Notes: a model not told the origin generated them from the letters alone. DNA of 64,000 bases from Legionella nagasakiensis (GCF_900639915.1 NZ_CAAAID010000007.1:62001-126000), one strand, 5' to 3'; shown: positions 29,358 to 38,481, counted from the stretch's first letter. A program made the numbers and translations.

Positions 29358-30263
29358 ATGGGCCCCATTGACTTCGATACTCTTCCTGGACAGAGTGTAT
29401 TGCATAAATTATTACACTATTTTAAAGCGTGCGCGGATTTAAAAAAAGGATTTCATATTATTGTGCCTGAGGTTCTGCCGGCGGAAACGCAACGAGGAGA
29501 AACTTGCAAACTGAAGGCCCTCGCTGACTCAATGCAGCATGCGGCTTATAAAGCTCACGCCACTCGTCCCCCGTTATATAAAGACAGAAGATATGTTGGT
29601 CCTTCACTACGTCAATTGGCAAAAATCCATGGCTCAGCCGTTGGCGAAGTGTATTCGCTGGAGATGTTATTGGCTATTTGCCATGATGCGGGTTTTTCTG
29701 CGACGACTTATGCCCCATTTAACGAAGATGAATACATCTTGCAAGTTTCTCAACTGGTCGATAAAAATCTTGCACCGGTTGTTTTTTATGATTTGGATAA
29801 GACGCCTGGAGAGCGATATGGTTTCCCGCGTATAGGCGATGGTTCTAATGAGCATGGAGCTACGGTAGTTGCTTATTATAAGACACAGTATGATGAAACC
29901 CGTTTTATCGTTACCATGTGGGGGCGGTATTATGATTTTGACGGAATGGAGCTTGCCCTGTCTGCTTGCCATTCGTTGGTAGAGCGTCGAACTCCTGAAA
30001 CATTTGTAAAATGCATGGATACCCTGATGGGTAAGACCTGTTGGATATTAAATAAGAATAGATTTCATCCGGCTTATTTAAGAACAGCCCATGAAATGAA
30101 GCCATCCGATACTCCATTAAAGGGCAAGATATTGGTTGTCACTGGCCCCCAGCCAACGCTTGCCGCAAGCGACAGCCGCTTTTTTCCTGCTGGGGGTGAA
30201 GCAGCTAAACCGGCGACAGATGCGTATAATTCTGAGCCAGGAGAAGGCATAATGTTTTCTTAG
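29358..30263 (+). CDS. Candidate papain-fold cysteine protease (ACTMAP-like), possible effector
   Basis: Protein of 301 residues without signal peptide. Residues 45-56 (Q-x4-TCKLKALA, Cys50), 96-100 (GEVYS), 138-150 (LAPVVFYDLDKTP) and 162-171 (GSNEHGATVV, His166) follow the order of elements in the actin maturation protease family (C19orf54/ACTMAP: TCGLVAL, GEMFS, PYDED, AHWAVS). An acidic partner could be Asp193 or Asp195 in YYDFDG. The C-terminal 60 residues are Pro/Gly/Ser-rich and probably disordered. It stands alone next to an IS cluster behind a weak PmrA-like element. A host-directed protease is inferred, not shown. Confidence 0.55.
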   Translation: MGPIDFDTLPGQSVLHKLLHYFKACADLKKGFHIIVPEVLPAETQRGETCKLKALADSMQHAAYKAHATRPPLYKDRRYVGPSLRQLAKIHGSAVGEVYSLEMLLAICHDAGFSATTYAPFNEDEYILQVSQLVDKNLAPVVFYDLDKTPGERYGFPRIGDGSNEHGATVVAYYKTQYDETRFIVTMWGRYYDFDGMELALSACHSLVERRTPETFVKCMDTLMGKTCWILNKNRFHPAYLRTAHEMKPSDTPLKGKILVVTGPQPTLAASDSRFFPAGGEAAKPATDAYNSEPGEGIMFS

Positions 30264-30485
30264 TTTACCTCGGGTGTGATTTAAAGTGCGGTTTTTTTAG
30301 TGTCTCGTCATTTGATACGTGCCACTGCAGGATCCCTTGTTGGCTCGGGATGACGGGGTGGGGAGTTACAAGAATCGTTTTTATTGTGCAAAAATTAAAT
30401 ATGTTTACTGGACTTATGTTTCATCATGCCAATCTAAAAAAGAGCTATACTAATAATAATCATTGATTGGTATGAGGATTTTTCA
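30264..30485. other. Intergenic stretch
   Basis: No gene is seen. Around 30300-30360 a GGATCCC...GGGATGAC segment can fold into a short hairpin, perhaps a degraded repeat. Confidence 0.4.
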
Positions 30486-30569
30486 ATGCCTAGCCGTAGT
30501 GAAAAGGACATTGCTTTGGACGTGATTGAAAATATACGTCGTAAACTTGAACCCAGGGCAACCGCATGA
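30486..30569 (+). CDS. Possible 27-residue small protein
   Basis: A short frame reads MPSRSEKDIALDVIENIRRK and then LEPRATA. It is preceded by GAGGA at about ten bases. The composition is protein-like (amphipathic helix), but length and isolation make it uncertain. It may be the surviving start of a larger gene lost to the IS insertions. Confidence 0.3.
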   Translation: MPSRSEKDIALDVIENIRRKLEPRATA

Positions 30570-30573
30570 GTGA

Positions 30574-30673
30574 TCAAAAAATACCATCTAATACTTTTTG
30601 TGCGTATTCTGGTTGCAGCGCGGCCTTGTAACGCTTAGCTTTGATACCCTTTTTACAGGTTTTTTCATTACGA
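30574..30673 (-). pseudogene. C-terminal remnant of a gene cut by the IS at 30674
   Basis: On the minus strand an open frame enters from the IS boundary and reads RNEKTCKKGIKAKRYKAALQ, then PEYAQKVLDGIF and a stop. It is rich in Lys and Arg and looks like the end of a small basic protein. The 5' part is gone: the other side of the IS carries unrelated IS sequence. Its family is not recognised. Confidence 0.5.
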
Positions 30674-31825
30674 ACTCACCTTACGCATTAATTCATATTA
30701 ACGGGTCATGTTTTTTAGTTCCTTCATAGCAATTTGATTGGCCCTGACAATCAGTTTGTATTTAATGGCAAAGTGATTCATTTTTGTTTTAAATTTTAAA
30801 AACTCTAATTTGCAGTAGGCGATTATGGCGGCAAAGACATGGTTGCATTGGGTTGTGACAGTCTTTGTTGGTGATTTTGCAAGGCTTGCATTTTGCTTAA
30901 CCGACTTATGATACTCTTCAATTCGCCACCGTTTCTGGTAAACTTCATAAAGACGTTCGGCACTGCTGGTCATGTCATTAGAAACAAGATAGAGAACGCC
31001 TGTAGAGTCATTTTCGTTTTTGAAAATTTTCTTCAATAGCCTGACTGGGAAGTTGAGTCCCTTAAGCCAGACTGTGTAGACTACATCTTCGTCAAGTTCT
31101 AAGTCTCTGACTTTTGTGTACCGTCCGTTGTTGGCATCGTTTTCGGATAAAGCTAAGGTTCGGTTAGATTTAATCCCGATTATAAACGATTTTTGAAGGT
31201 CATTATGGACGTAAGTCATATTGGCCTTCGAGCCAAACCAGTTATCTGCAAGTATATGTTCAAAAAGCACCTTGTTTTTAACTGCCTGCTCAATCAAGCT
31301 ACGAAACAATTGATTTTTGGTGACAGATGATTTTCGGTGTGTTTTCTTGGTCTGGATATCGCAATAAGCAATATCTTTTTTGATAATTTCGTAGCCGATG
31401 GGGACGCTGAAATCATCATAACGCACCATGCAGGTTAGAATATTGATCCCTTTAACCACATCACCTTTGGCATGAGAATAATGCCAGGCATTTACTTCAT
31501 TTTCATCAGTAAAGGGCTTTTCCTCTATCGAATCATCTAAAAGCAATACGCCAACAGTGCACTCATGTTCTCTAACTGGTTTTTTAACATAATTCCATAG
31601 TGATTTTGAACCAAACTCATTAAGCCGTAAAAATCGTGTCACTTTGTCATGAGTAACATCGCCTTCCAGCATCTCTGATAGCCCCGTTGCTGTTGCGTGT
31701 TTGTTTTGGCAAATCAAATAATCCGTATAAATATCAAGCATATCCATTTCGTTTACTCCATAAAATCAAGGAGACGATTTTAAGGATTTCTAACTCTCAA
31801 GCAATCTTTAGTGCGTAAGGTGAGT
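30674..31825 (-). mobile_element. Intact IS4-superfamily insertion sequence, 1152 bp
   Basis: Perfect 14-base inverted repeats ACTCACCTTACGCA (30674-30687) and its complement (31812-31825) bound one transposase gene. No target duplication is visible. The left flank is a gene remnant and the right flank is another IS, so the region was rearranged after insertion. Confidence 0.92.
30698..31747 (-). CDS. IS4-superfamily transposase
   Basis: Full-length transposase of 349 residues. It has the DDE residues in LLLDDSIEEKP (near residue 70) and LADNWFGSKA (near 167), and the YREK signature of the IS4 superfamily, YQKRWRIEEYHKSVK (Y-x2-R-x3-E-x6-K, near 270). The frame and both terminal repeats are intact, so it may be active. 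Confidence 0.9.
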   Translation of the reverse strand: MDMLDIYTDYLICQNKHATATGLSEMLEGDVTHDKVTRFLRLNEFGSKSLWNYVKKPVREHECTVGVLLLDDSIEEKPFTDENEVNAWHYSHAKGDVVKGINILTCMVRYDDFSVPIGYEIIKKDIAYCDIQTKKTHRKSSVTKNQLFRSLIEQAVKNKVLFEHILADNWFGSKANMTYVHNDLQKSFIIGIKSNRTLALSENDANNGRYTKVRDLELDEDVVYTVWLKGLNFPVRLLKKIFKNENDSTGVLYLVSNDMTSSAERLYEVYQKRWRIEEYHKSVKQNASLAKSPTKTVTTQCNHVFAAIIAYCKLEFLKFKTKMNHFAIKYKLIVRANQIAMKELKNMTR

Positions 31826-32277
31826 CATAAATACGATAATCAATGGGAACTGATTCTTGGCTATCCAAGCCATGCCAAAGCATATTAATTAACCCAATGC
31901 CCGCAATAACATCGTGCGCATTTCCCGAGTATTGATAGTTAACAAGATCTATTTTTTGACTACGTGTTTTGGATAAAACAGTATCATCGGCGATCAACAA
32001 GCATGGTTCTGATGAGCGTACATATTGCTTTGCAATTTCCCATATTTTTCTTGGCCTAAAATTCTTGTCCGCTAACCAACGACTAATACTGTCATGAGAT
32101 AAGGCTATTGGGCTTACTTCTGATAAGGCAAGACCAGAATAACGCATACTGCTTGCTTGTAAAGAAGCTTTATATAATTCCTTCGTACATCTGTGTCGGG
32201 ATATCCTTGACCATTTTTACATCAGTTAATTATGCAGCATAGTTTAATGCATTTTTAGCTAAGTGCGAAACTCGTGA
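31826..32277 (-). pseudogene. N-terminal half of an IS701-like transposase (inverted)
   Basis: Reading leftward from the element's end (TCACGAGTTTCGCACTTA at 32277-32260), the N-terminal half of a transposase follows: MRYSGLALSEV, SHDSISRWLADKNFRP, LIADDTVLSKTRSQKID, YQYSGNAHDVIAGIGL, PIDYRIYD. It stops where the IS at 31825 begins. The 5' end has at least one frame break near 32190. It is related to, but different from, the transposase at 20081. Confidence 0.8.
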
Positions 32278-32775
32278 TAATCTTAAAGCCATTCGTTCGC
32301 ATGGTTGGATTTGGGTAACAACGTTAAGAAAAAATCGTATTGTTAATCGAAATGTTCGTTTGGAAACACTGGAAATTCCCGAAGAAGGACTTTCAATTCA
32401 TTTACGTGGATATGGTTGGGTTTTTGTATTCAAGTTTGTGGCAAAAAACGGCCGCATTGATTACGTAACCACAAACATGGAAAACCCAACACGTGAGCAA
32501 GTAAAACACATCATCGATGCTCGTTGGTCGGTTGAGGTCTATCATCGCGAAATAAAACAAACATGTGGAATAGAGCGTTGCCAGGCCCGCACCGGTCGGG
32601 CGCAGAGAAATCATATATGCCTTGCCATTGCCGCTTGGTTTGAACAACATAAGCTACGCATCGCTCAAAAAATTACGCTGTATCAACAAAATTGGAATGT
32701 AATTAAAAATGCAATTCACGAACAGATCAAAAGGTTGATGCTTCAGACCATTTAAATTAAGTGCGAAACTCGTGA
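32278..32775 (+). pseudogene. C-terminal half of the same IS701-like transposase
   Basis: Reading rightward: DNLKAIRSHGWIWVTTLRKN, LHLRGYG-type SIHLRGYGWVFVF, DYVTTNMENPT, and the glutamate region RWSVEVYHREIKQTCGIERC, ending at 32755 and then the terminal repeat TAAGTGCGAAACTCGTGA (32758-32775). It lies head to head with the N-terminal half, joined exactly at the other terminal repeat. About 40-50 middle residues are missing. Confidence 0.82.
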
Positions 32776-33374
32776 CCATGTTCTGTTACGCCAATGATGA
32801 CCAAGAGGCATAATCTGTCATCCATACGAACATTGCTGTAAATTCCATCAACCCAGAAATAAACGTAGCATTTTTGGCTTAGGTCTTGATGTTGCCACTG
32901 AGCATGTTCGTCAAGCCACTGGGCCTTTAATCTTGAAACCGTATTGGCTGAAAGTCCTTTGGCATTTTTGCCGAGTAACGAACAAAGGGCCTCTGAGTAA
33001 TCACCAGTTGATATGCCTTTCAAATAAAGCCAAGGTATCAGTTCTTCAATGCTTCTACTGCGTTTCAGGTACGGTGGCAACAGTGTCGAACTAAACTTAA
33101 TTCCCGAACTACTGCGATCTCTGACTTTAGGCAACTGGACCTCTACATCACCAATACCTGTTTGGATCATTCGTTTCGGTAAGTAACCATTGCGAACCAC
33201 TGCTTGACGGCCATCTGGTAACGTATGATCTTTATATTCAGATAACATGCTTGCTAGTTCAGCCTCAACAGCTTGTTTAATTAAATCTCGCGCGCCAGAT
33301 CTCAATAAATCAGTCAATGGAACGCTAGACTGTGCATCTGGTGTGGGTACAGCATTAATAGTAGAATCATTCAC
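32757..33374 (-). pseudogene. IS256-family transposase, N-terminal part
   Basis: This encodes the first ~200 residues of the mutator-type transposase (DLLRSGARDLIKQAVEAELA, GYLPKRMIQTGIGDVEVQLP, the SIEELIPWLYLKGISTGDY region, FWVDGIYSNVRMDDR). It breaks off after VTEHG at 32775, where another IS end begins, and finishes in foreign codons. The remaining C-terminal part lies at 18529-19412. The two share 231 identical bases. Confidence 0.85.
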
Positions 33375-33455
33375 GGCGTATCTCCTTTGTTGGTTTTGTT
33401 CATGCCAGAACTTCCAACAGGGTACGCCACCTAATTTAATTTGTCATACACCAGA
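32775..33455 (-). mobile_element. Truncated IS256-family element, right fragment
   Basis: It runs from the break at 32775 to the right terminal repeat TGTCATACACCAGA (33442-33455), the complement of the left end found at 18513. Bases 32775-33005 repeat 19183-19413 in the same orientation, 13.6 kb apart. Confidence 0.85.
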
Positions 33456-33860
33456 AATCACCATAACTCACTCCTTCTCCAACCTAGTCATGCTTTCCGA
33501 TCACGGTGCTAATTTTACCATAACCTTGATATTTCTCTAATGGTTGCAATCAATGAAGGAAAATATACCGGTTCATCCACAAAGTTATCCACAGGATGGC
33601 TGTTTTTTTTTGATATGACTTGGGTTTTTATTCATTATAATCATATAGTTAATATATTATTATTGCTTAATAATGCGGACGTATCCAATGTTATCTACAA
33701 GGTGTCTTTTTACTTGGCAATGTGTTTCGTAGTATGTTCAAAAGGGATGAAGTAGCTTAAGGTGGGGAGATTGCAACTGTGGATTAACTCGCATTGGGTA
33801 TTTTTTCTGTTAAAATGATTTAAGTTCGTCCTGACTTTCTAATAACCGAATTGATGATTC
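33456..33860. promoter_or_regulatory. parC upstream region with DnaA-box-like sites
   Basis: This 405-base gap has no convincing gene. It holds one perfect DnaA box TTATCCACA (33585-33593) and three near matches: TTCATCCACA (33572), TTATCTACA (33691) and TGTGGATTA (33778). It may contain the parC promoter under DnaA influence. Confidence 0.5.
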
Positions 33861-36098
33861 ATGAATGACATTATAGAGCGCAAGCCGCTAACTGAATTTA
33901 CTGAAAAAGCTTATCTTGATTATTCCATGTACGTCATTTTGGATCGTGCATTGCCGCATATTGCCGATGGTTTTAAACCGGTGCAGCGCCGAATTGTTTA
34001 TGCCATGTCAGAACTTGGGCTTAAAGCCTCTGCCAAGTATAAGAAATCAGCAAGAACGGTGGGGGATGTTTTGGGTAAGTTTCATCCTCACGGTGATTTG
34101 GCTTGCTACGAAGCTATGGTTTTAATGGCGCAGCCTTTTTCTTACCGATATCCTCTGGTTGATGGTCAAGGAAACTGGGGATCTGCGGACGATCCTAAGT
34201 CATTTGCTGCCATGCGTTATACAGAGGCGCGTTTGTCACCTTATGCTGATATTTTATTGTCCGAACTGCAGCAAGGAACGGTAGACTGGGTTGATAATTT
34301 TGATGCGACACTTCAGGAACCTGCCTTGCTTCCTGCGAGGTTACCAAATGTTTTGTTAAATGGTGCGACGGGAATTGCCGTTGGCATGTCATCAGACATC
34401 CTGCCTCATAATTTAAAGGAAGTAGCCGACGCGTGTGTTCATTTGCTTGATGAGCCAGCCGCTGGTTTAAGTGAGATTCTTAAACTCATTAAGGCACCAG
34501 ACTTTCCAACAAAGGCTGAGATTATTACTTCGAAAGAAGCAATTCGTACTTTGTATGCGACTGGTAATGGTTCAATAAAGCTGCGTGCTGTCTATGAGGT
34601 CGAGAAACATCACATTGTTATTACTGCCCTGCCTTATCAAGTGTCTGGTGCCAAGATTGTTGAACAAATTGCCGCTCAAATGCAGCAAAAAAAATTGCCA
34701 ATGGTTGAGGACATACGCGATGAATCGGATCATGAGCACCCTACACGTCTTGTGATTATTCCTCGTTCAAATCGTGTGGATACAGAAGGATTGATGTCGC
34801 ATTTATTCGCAACGACGGATCTCGAACGTAGTTATCGGGTGAATTTCAATATGATTGGCTTGGACGGAAAACCACGAGTGAAAAGTTTGCTTGATGTGTT
34901 GCAAGAGTGGCTTACGTTCCGTTTGGGGACTGTTAAAAAACGTTTGCAACACCGCCTTGATAAGGTACTGGATCGTTTGCACGTATTGCAGGGACTACTC
35001 ATTGCCTTTTTAAATATTGACGAAGTGATTGCCATTATTCGTGAAGCAGAAGAGCCCAAACAGGCGTTAATGACCCGTTTTGCCTTGACCGAGCGTCAAG
35101 CGGAAGCAATCCTTGAAACAAAGTTACGGCATTTAGCGAAATTAGAGGAAATCAAACTGCGTGCAGAGCTTGATGAATTAAGTGCAGAAAGAGATTATTT
35201 GCAGCAAGTGCTGGCAGAAGAACAACGGCTTAAAACGCTAGTGAAAGAAGAAATCATTGCAGATCGCGACCGTTTTGGAGACGAACGACGTTCGCCGCTT
35301 GTTGTGCGACAAGAATCACAAGCTTTAAAAGAAGAAGATATCCTTCCCAATGAACCTATTACGGTCGTACTGTCGCAAAAGGGTTGGGTACGTGCGGCGA
35401 AAGGTTATGACATTAATGGACGCGATTTAACGTATAAAGCTGGTGATGAATTTAAGACGCAAGCCAATGCACGTACCAATCAGCAAGTCGTGTTTTTTGA
35501 TACGGAAGGCAAAGTATATTCTTTGCCTGGCCATGCCTTGCCCTCAGCCCGCGGTCAAGGTGAACCACTAACAGGAAAACTGAATCCGGCTGAAGGCATG
35601 TTATTTGAGGCGCTAATCAGTGGCGAACCAGAAGATTGGGTTTTGTTAGCAAGTGATGCGGGATATGGTTTTCTGACCCAGATCAAAGAATTATACGTCA
35701 AAAGCCGTAATGGAAAAACTTGTCTTAAATTGCCAGAACATAGTAAGGTGCTTGCTCCGCGTCTTTTAGCGGATAAGGAATCTGCGCAAGTTGCTTGTGC
35801 GACGAATACGGGGCGGTTGCTTTTATTTCCTGCTCATGAACTACCGGTTTTGGCTCGAGGAAAAGGGAATAAACTAATGAGTATTCCCGCAGCCAAATTA
35901 TTGCAGCGTGAAGAGTTTCTTATGGATATTCAGCTTCTTTCTCCAAACGATGTCTTGACTATTTTTGCTGGGAAACGCCATTTTACTTTAAAAGAGGCAG
36001 ATTTGGCACATTATCAAGGCGAGCGAGGGCGGCGAGGTAAATTATTGCCACGAGGATTGCAAAACGTTACAGCCTTGGAAAAAGGTTCTAAAAAATAA
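33861..36098 (+). CDS. parC: DNA topoisomerase IV subunit A (ParC)
   Basis: Breakage-reunion subunit of topoisomerase IV, which decatenates daughter chromosomes with ParE. The length of 745 residues and the block [20 protein letters not shown] distinguish it from GyrA (about 850 residues). The catalytic tyrosine is Tyr120 ([13 protein letters not shown]). The quinolone-resistance region reads [12 protein letters not shown], with Leu at position 80, where E. coli has Ser80, and Glu84 kept. The degenerate C-terminal beta-pinwheel lies at about 500-745. It is followed by a hairpin and the convergent zapA. parE is not in the window. Confidence 0.96.
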   Translation: MNDIIERKPLTEFTEKAYLDYSMYVILDRALPHIADGFKPVQRRIVYAMSELGLKASAKYKKSARTVGDVLGKFHPHGDLACYEAMVLMAQPFSYRYPLVDGQGNWGSADDPKSFAAMRYTEARLSPYADILLSELQQGTVDWVDNFDATLQEPALLPARLPNVLLNGATGIAVGMSSDILPHNLKEVADACVHLLDEPAAGLSEILKLIKAPDFPTKAEIITSKEAIRTLYATGNGSIKLRAVYEVEKHHIVITALPYQVSGAKIVEQIAAQMQQKKLPMVEDIRDESDHEHPTRLVIIPRSNRVDTEGLMSHLFATTDLERSYRVNFNMIGLDGKPRVKSLLDVLQEWLTFRLGTVKKRLQHRLDKVLDRLHVLQGLLIAFLNIDEVIAIIREAEEPKQALMTRFALTERQAEAILETKLRHLAKLEEIKLRAELDELSAERDYLQQVLAEEQRLKTLVKEEIIADRDRFGDERRSPLVVRQESQALKEEDILPNEPITVVLSQKGWVRAAKGYDINGRDLTYKAGDEFKTQANARTNQQVVFFDTEGKVYSLPGHALPSARGQGEPLTGKLNPAEGMLFEALISGEPEDWVLLASDAGYGFLTQIKELYVKSRNGKTCLKLPEHSKVLAPRLLADKESAQVACATNTGRLLLFPAHELPVLARGKGNKLMSIPAAKLLQREEFLMDIQLLSPNDVLTIFAGKRHFTLKEADLAHYQGERGRRGKLLPRGLQNVTALEKGSKK

Positions 36099-36107
36099 TC
36101 TCCCTAA

Positions 36108-36128
36108 CTCCTCTTTAGTAAAGGGGAG
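36108..36128. terminator. Hairpin between parC and zapA
   Basis: CTCCTCTTT pairs with AAAGGGGAG (one G-U) around AGT, between two convergent genes, and probably serves both. It shares its core with the hairpins at 22700 and 42014. Confidence 0.6.
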
Positions 36129-36167
36129 AATTATATGAATTGAACAAAAACATAGGACGAATCGTAT

Positions 36168-36482
36168 TTATTCAGTGTCTGGCGAAGGCGTGTCTGTTGT
36201 TAGTTGATTTATTTTGTTTTCGAGAGAACTGATAAATTGGGTCAGCTGTTGCCGGCGTTCTTCTTGTTTTGCCTGTGAGGTAATACACTCATGGCTGATA
36301 TGTAATGCTGCGAGTAAAAGGGTTTGATAATCATCAAGCTGTTTAAATTTCTTTTTTTGTTCTAGCATATGGGCGTTGAGTTTAAGTGCTGCCTGTCTTA
36401 GGTTGTCTGCTTCATCTTCAGGGCATTTGATCTCATAGGGCTTGTTTAATAAGCGAATCGTACAAGATTTTGTTTTTGTCAT
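36168..36482 (-). CDS. zapA: Cell division protein ZapA
   Basis: Protein of 104 residues that cross-links FtsZ filaments at the septum. The N-terminal globular part (CTIRLLNKPYEIKCPEDEADNLRQAALKL) is typical of ZapA, followed by a coiled coil to the end. It is divergent from ygfB, as in E. coli, where zapA neighbours ygfB-pepP-ubiH-ubiI. No 6S RNA is apparent beside it. Confidence 0.92.
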   Translation of the reverse strand: MTKTKSCTIRLLNKPYEIKCPEDEADNLRQAALKLNAHMLEQKKKFKQLDDYQTLLLAALHISHECITSQAKQEERRQQLTQFISSLENKINQLTTDTPSPDTE

Positions 36483-36583
36483 AGTAAGCTCTTTAGTATG
36501 TCACAGCACTGCTCAAATGGTAGCAATTTTGGTTTGCGCGAGCAAATCGGGTATTATTATTCATTTGAATTAAGAGCTTTATT

Positions 36584-37165
36584 ATGACCAGCCGTGATAC
36601 GTCGCTTCGCTTACCTGATTATCAGACTTTTATTGATTCAATTGCCATGCTTTCATTGTCCCTCTCCGGGAGTGAGTTACATGGCATTATGTGTGGTTAT
36701 CTGTGTGCAGGTGCTATAGGCAGAGGAGAGGCGTATTTACGAGCTCTGATAATGAATCAAAATGATGCACAGAAACGGATGGCGATGTTGGCTTTATTTG
36801 ATGCGTATGCGGCAAGCCAACAACAAATTACTGGCTTTGATTTTGAATTTCAATTGATGCTTCCGGATGATCATGAGTCGTTAATCGATCGTGCTCGCGC
36901 GTTCAGTGAGTGGTGTGAAGGATTTACCCAAGGACTGGCGATGGCAGGCGTTGATTTAAACCAACTCCAGGAAGAAGATGCTCAGGAAGCAGCTCTCCAT
37001 TTAAAGGAGTTTGCTCAATTGGATTATGAGTCCTTACAAGTTAATGAAGAAGACGAACGAGCGTTAATGGAGGTCAGTGAATACGCTCGTATGGCGGTAT
37101 TAAGAATCTATAATGATTTACAACATCAGGGATTGGATGAGGATGCTTCAAGAACGACGCATTAA
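36584..37165 (+). CDS. ygfB: UPF0149 family protein YgfB
   Basis: Helical protein of 193 residues of the YgfB/YecA family (LSLSGSELHGIMCGYLCAG, LIDRARAFSEWCEGFTQGLA, EYARMAVLRIYNDLQ). It is the first gene of the ygfB-pepP-ubiH-ubiI operon and ends nine bases before pepP. In Pseudomonas a homologue affects beta-lactamase expression. Its molecular role here is unknown. Confidence 0.92.
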   Translation: MTSRDTSLRLPDYQTFIDSIAMLSLSLSGSELHGIMCGYLCAGAIGRGEAYLRALIMNQNDAQKRMAMLALFDAYAASQQQITGFDFEFQLMLPDDHESLIDRARAFSEWCEGFTQGLAMAGVDLNQLQEEDAQEAALHLKEFAQLDYESLQVNEEDERALMEVSEYARMAVLRIYNDLQHQGLDEDASRTTH

Positions 37166-37173
37166 GGATAGTC

Positions 37174-38481
37174 ATGATTACGAAAAAAGAATATCAGGCG
37201 CGAAGACACACGCTTGCGATGAAATTACCTATCGATTCTCTTGCCATCATTCCTGCTGCTAATGAATTAGTGCGTAATGGTGACGCTCATTATCGTTTTC
37301 GGCAAGATAGTGATTTTTATTATCTGACTGGTTTTAATGAGCCAGATGCTTTGTTGTGCATTACCAGTGGAAAGAACAGCGAAAGCATTTTATTCAACCG
37401 CCCAAGAGATCCCATGCAGGAACAGTGGACGGGAAGACGCTTGGGCCAAGAAGATGCGCGTGAGGTATTAGGTATTAGTGCTGCATACCCTTTGTCTCAT
37501 GTAGAAAAACATTTGCCAAAATTATTGGCTAATCGTCAGGCTGTTTATTACCCAATGGGTCGATATACATTTTGGGAGCGTTGTATCCGCCAAGCATGGA
37601 ATGAAGTTAAGAGTCAGGCTCGCAGGGGTATAAAAGCCCCGGAAGCGTTTTGTGATATAGCACCTGTTTTAAGTGAAATGCGTCTCATCAAAAGTGAAGC
37701 AGAAATAGGGTTGATGCGCAAAGCTGCTGCTATTTCTGTCGCAGCTCACCAACGCGCTATGCAAATTTGCCGACAAGCCCATTACGAATACCATCTGGAG
37801 GCGGAGTTATTGCATGAGTTTACCCGCCAAGGCTGTCGTAGTGTGGCCTATGACCCAATTGTTGCTGGAGGAGATAATGCCTGCATTCTTCATTACACTG
37901 ACAATAATAAACCACTGGTTGAGGGTGCGTTGGTTTTAATCGATGCAGGTGGGGAGTATGAAAATTATGCGGCGGATATTACTCGAACTTTTCCAATCAA
38001 TGGCCGATTCAGTGCAGAGCAGCGTCAAATTTATGAGCTGGTCTTAAGTGCACAAAAAGCAGGCATTGCATGCATTCGCCCCGGTTGCTTATGGCATGAA
38101 GTACAGGAAATGATTGTACGGATATTAACTTCCGGATTGGTTGATTTAGGATTGTTGCATGGTTCTGTAGATGATTTGATTGTAAATGAGGCTTACAAGC
38201 CATTTTATATGCATCATTCTGGTCATTGGCTGGGGTTAGATGTCCATGACAGTGGTTCCTACAAAGTTTCGGGTCAATGGCGGCCTTTGGAGGAGGGAAT
38301 GGTGTTGACTGTCGAACCAGGTTTATACATTCATGGCGATATACCAAACATTGATCCGCGTTGGCAAGGGATTGGGGTACGCATTGAGGATGATATTAAG
38401 GTAAGTGCCGATGGCTATGAAAATCTGACCGGTGAGCTGGCGGTGGAAATTAATGATGTTGAGGCATTAGTACGTGACTGA
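37174..38481 (+). CDS. pepP: Xaa-Pro aminopeptidase PepP
   Basis: Mn-dependent enzyme of 435 residues that removes an N-terminal residue before proline. The N-terminal AMP-N domain (RFRQDSDFYYLTGFNEPDA) precedes the creatinase-like catalytic domain. Metal ligands are seen in VLIDAGGEYENYAADITRTFP (two Asp), HHSGHWLGLDVHD (His), TVEPGLY (Glu) and GVRIEDDI (Glu). It overlaps the ubiH start by eight bases. Confidence 0.96.
   Translation: MITKKEYQARRHTLAMKLPIDSLAIIPAANELVRNGDAHYRFRQDSDFYYLTGFNEPDALLCITSGKNSESILFNRPRDPMQEQWTGRRLGQEDAREVLGISAAYPLSHVEKHLPKLLANRQAVYYPMGRYTFWERCIRQAWNEVKSQARRGIKAPEAFCDIAPVLSEMRLIKSEAEIGLMRKAAAISVAAHQRAMQICRQAHYEYHLEAELLHEFTRQGCRSVAYDPIVAGGDNACILHYTDNNKPLVEGALVLIDAGGEYENYAADITRTFPINGRFSAEQRQIYELVLSAQKAGIACIRPGCLWHEVQEMIVRILTSGLVDLGLLHGSVDDLIVNEAYKPFYMHHSGHWLGLDVHDSGSYKVSGQWRPLEEGMVLTVEPGLYIHGDIPNIDPRWQGIGVRIEDDIKVSADGYENLTGELAVEINDVEALVRD

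Noticed and set aside
32260-32775. The 18-base direct repeat TAAGTGCGAAACTCGTGA as a target-site duplication
   Set aside because: It is too long for a duplication, and each copy sits at the end of one half of the same transposase, so it is better explained as the element's terminal repeats after inversion.
33540-33755. 71-residue plus-strand frame upstream of parC
   Set aside because: No ribosome binding site, odd composition, and it lies across the DnaA-box-like cluster in a probable regulatory gap.
33861-36098. Reading this gene as gyrA
   Set aside because: The length of 745 residues, the [18 protein letters not shown] and [22 protein letters not shown] context and the short degenerate C-terminal domain fit ParC.
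36099-36583. 6S RNA gene beside zapA
   Set aside because: The gaps on both sides of zapA are only about 70-100 bases, too short for the 6S structure.
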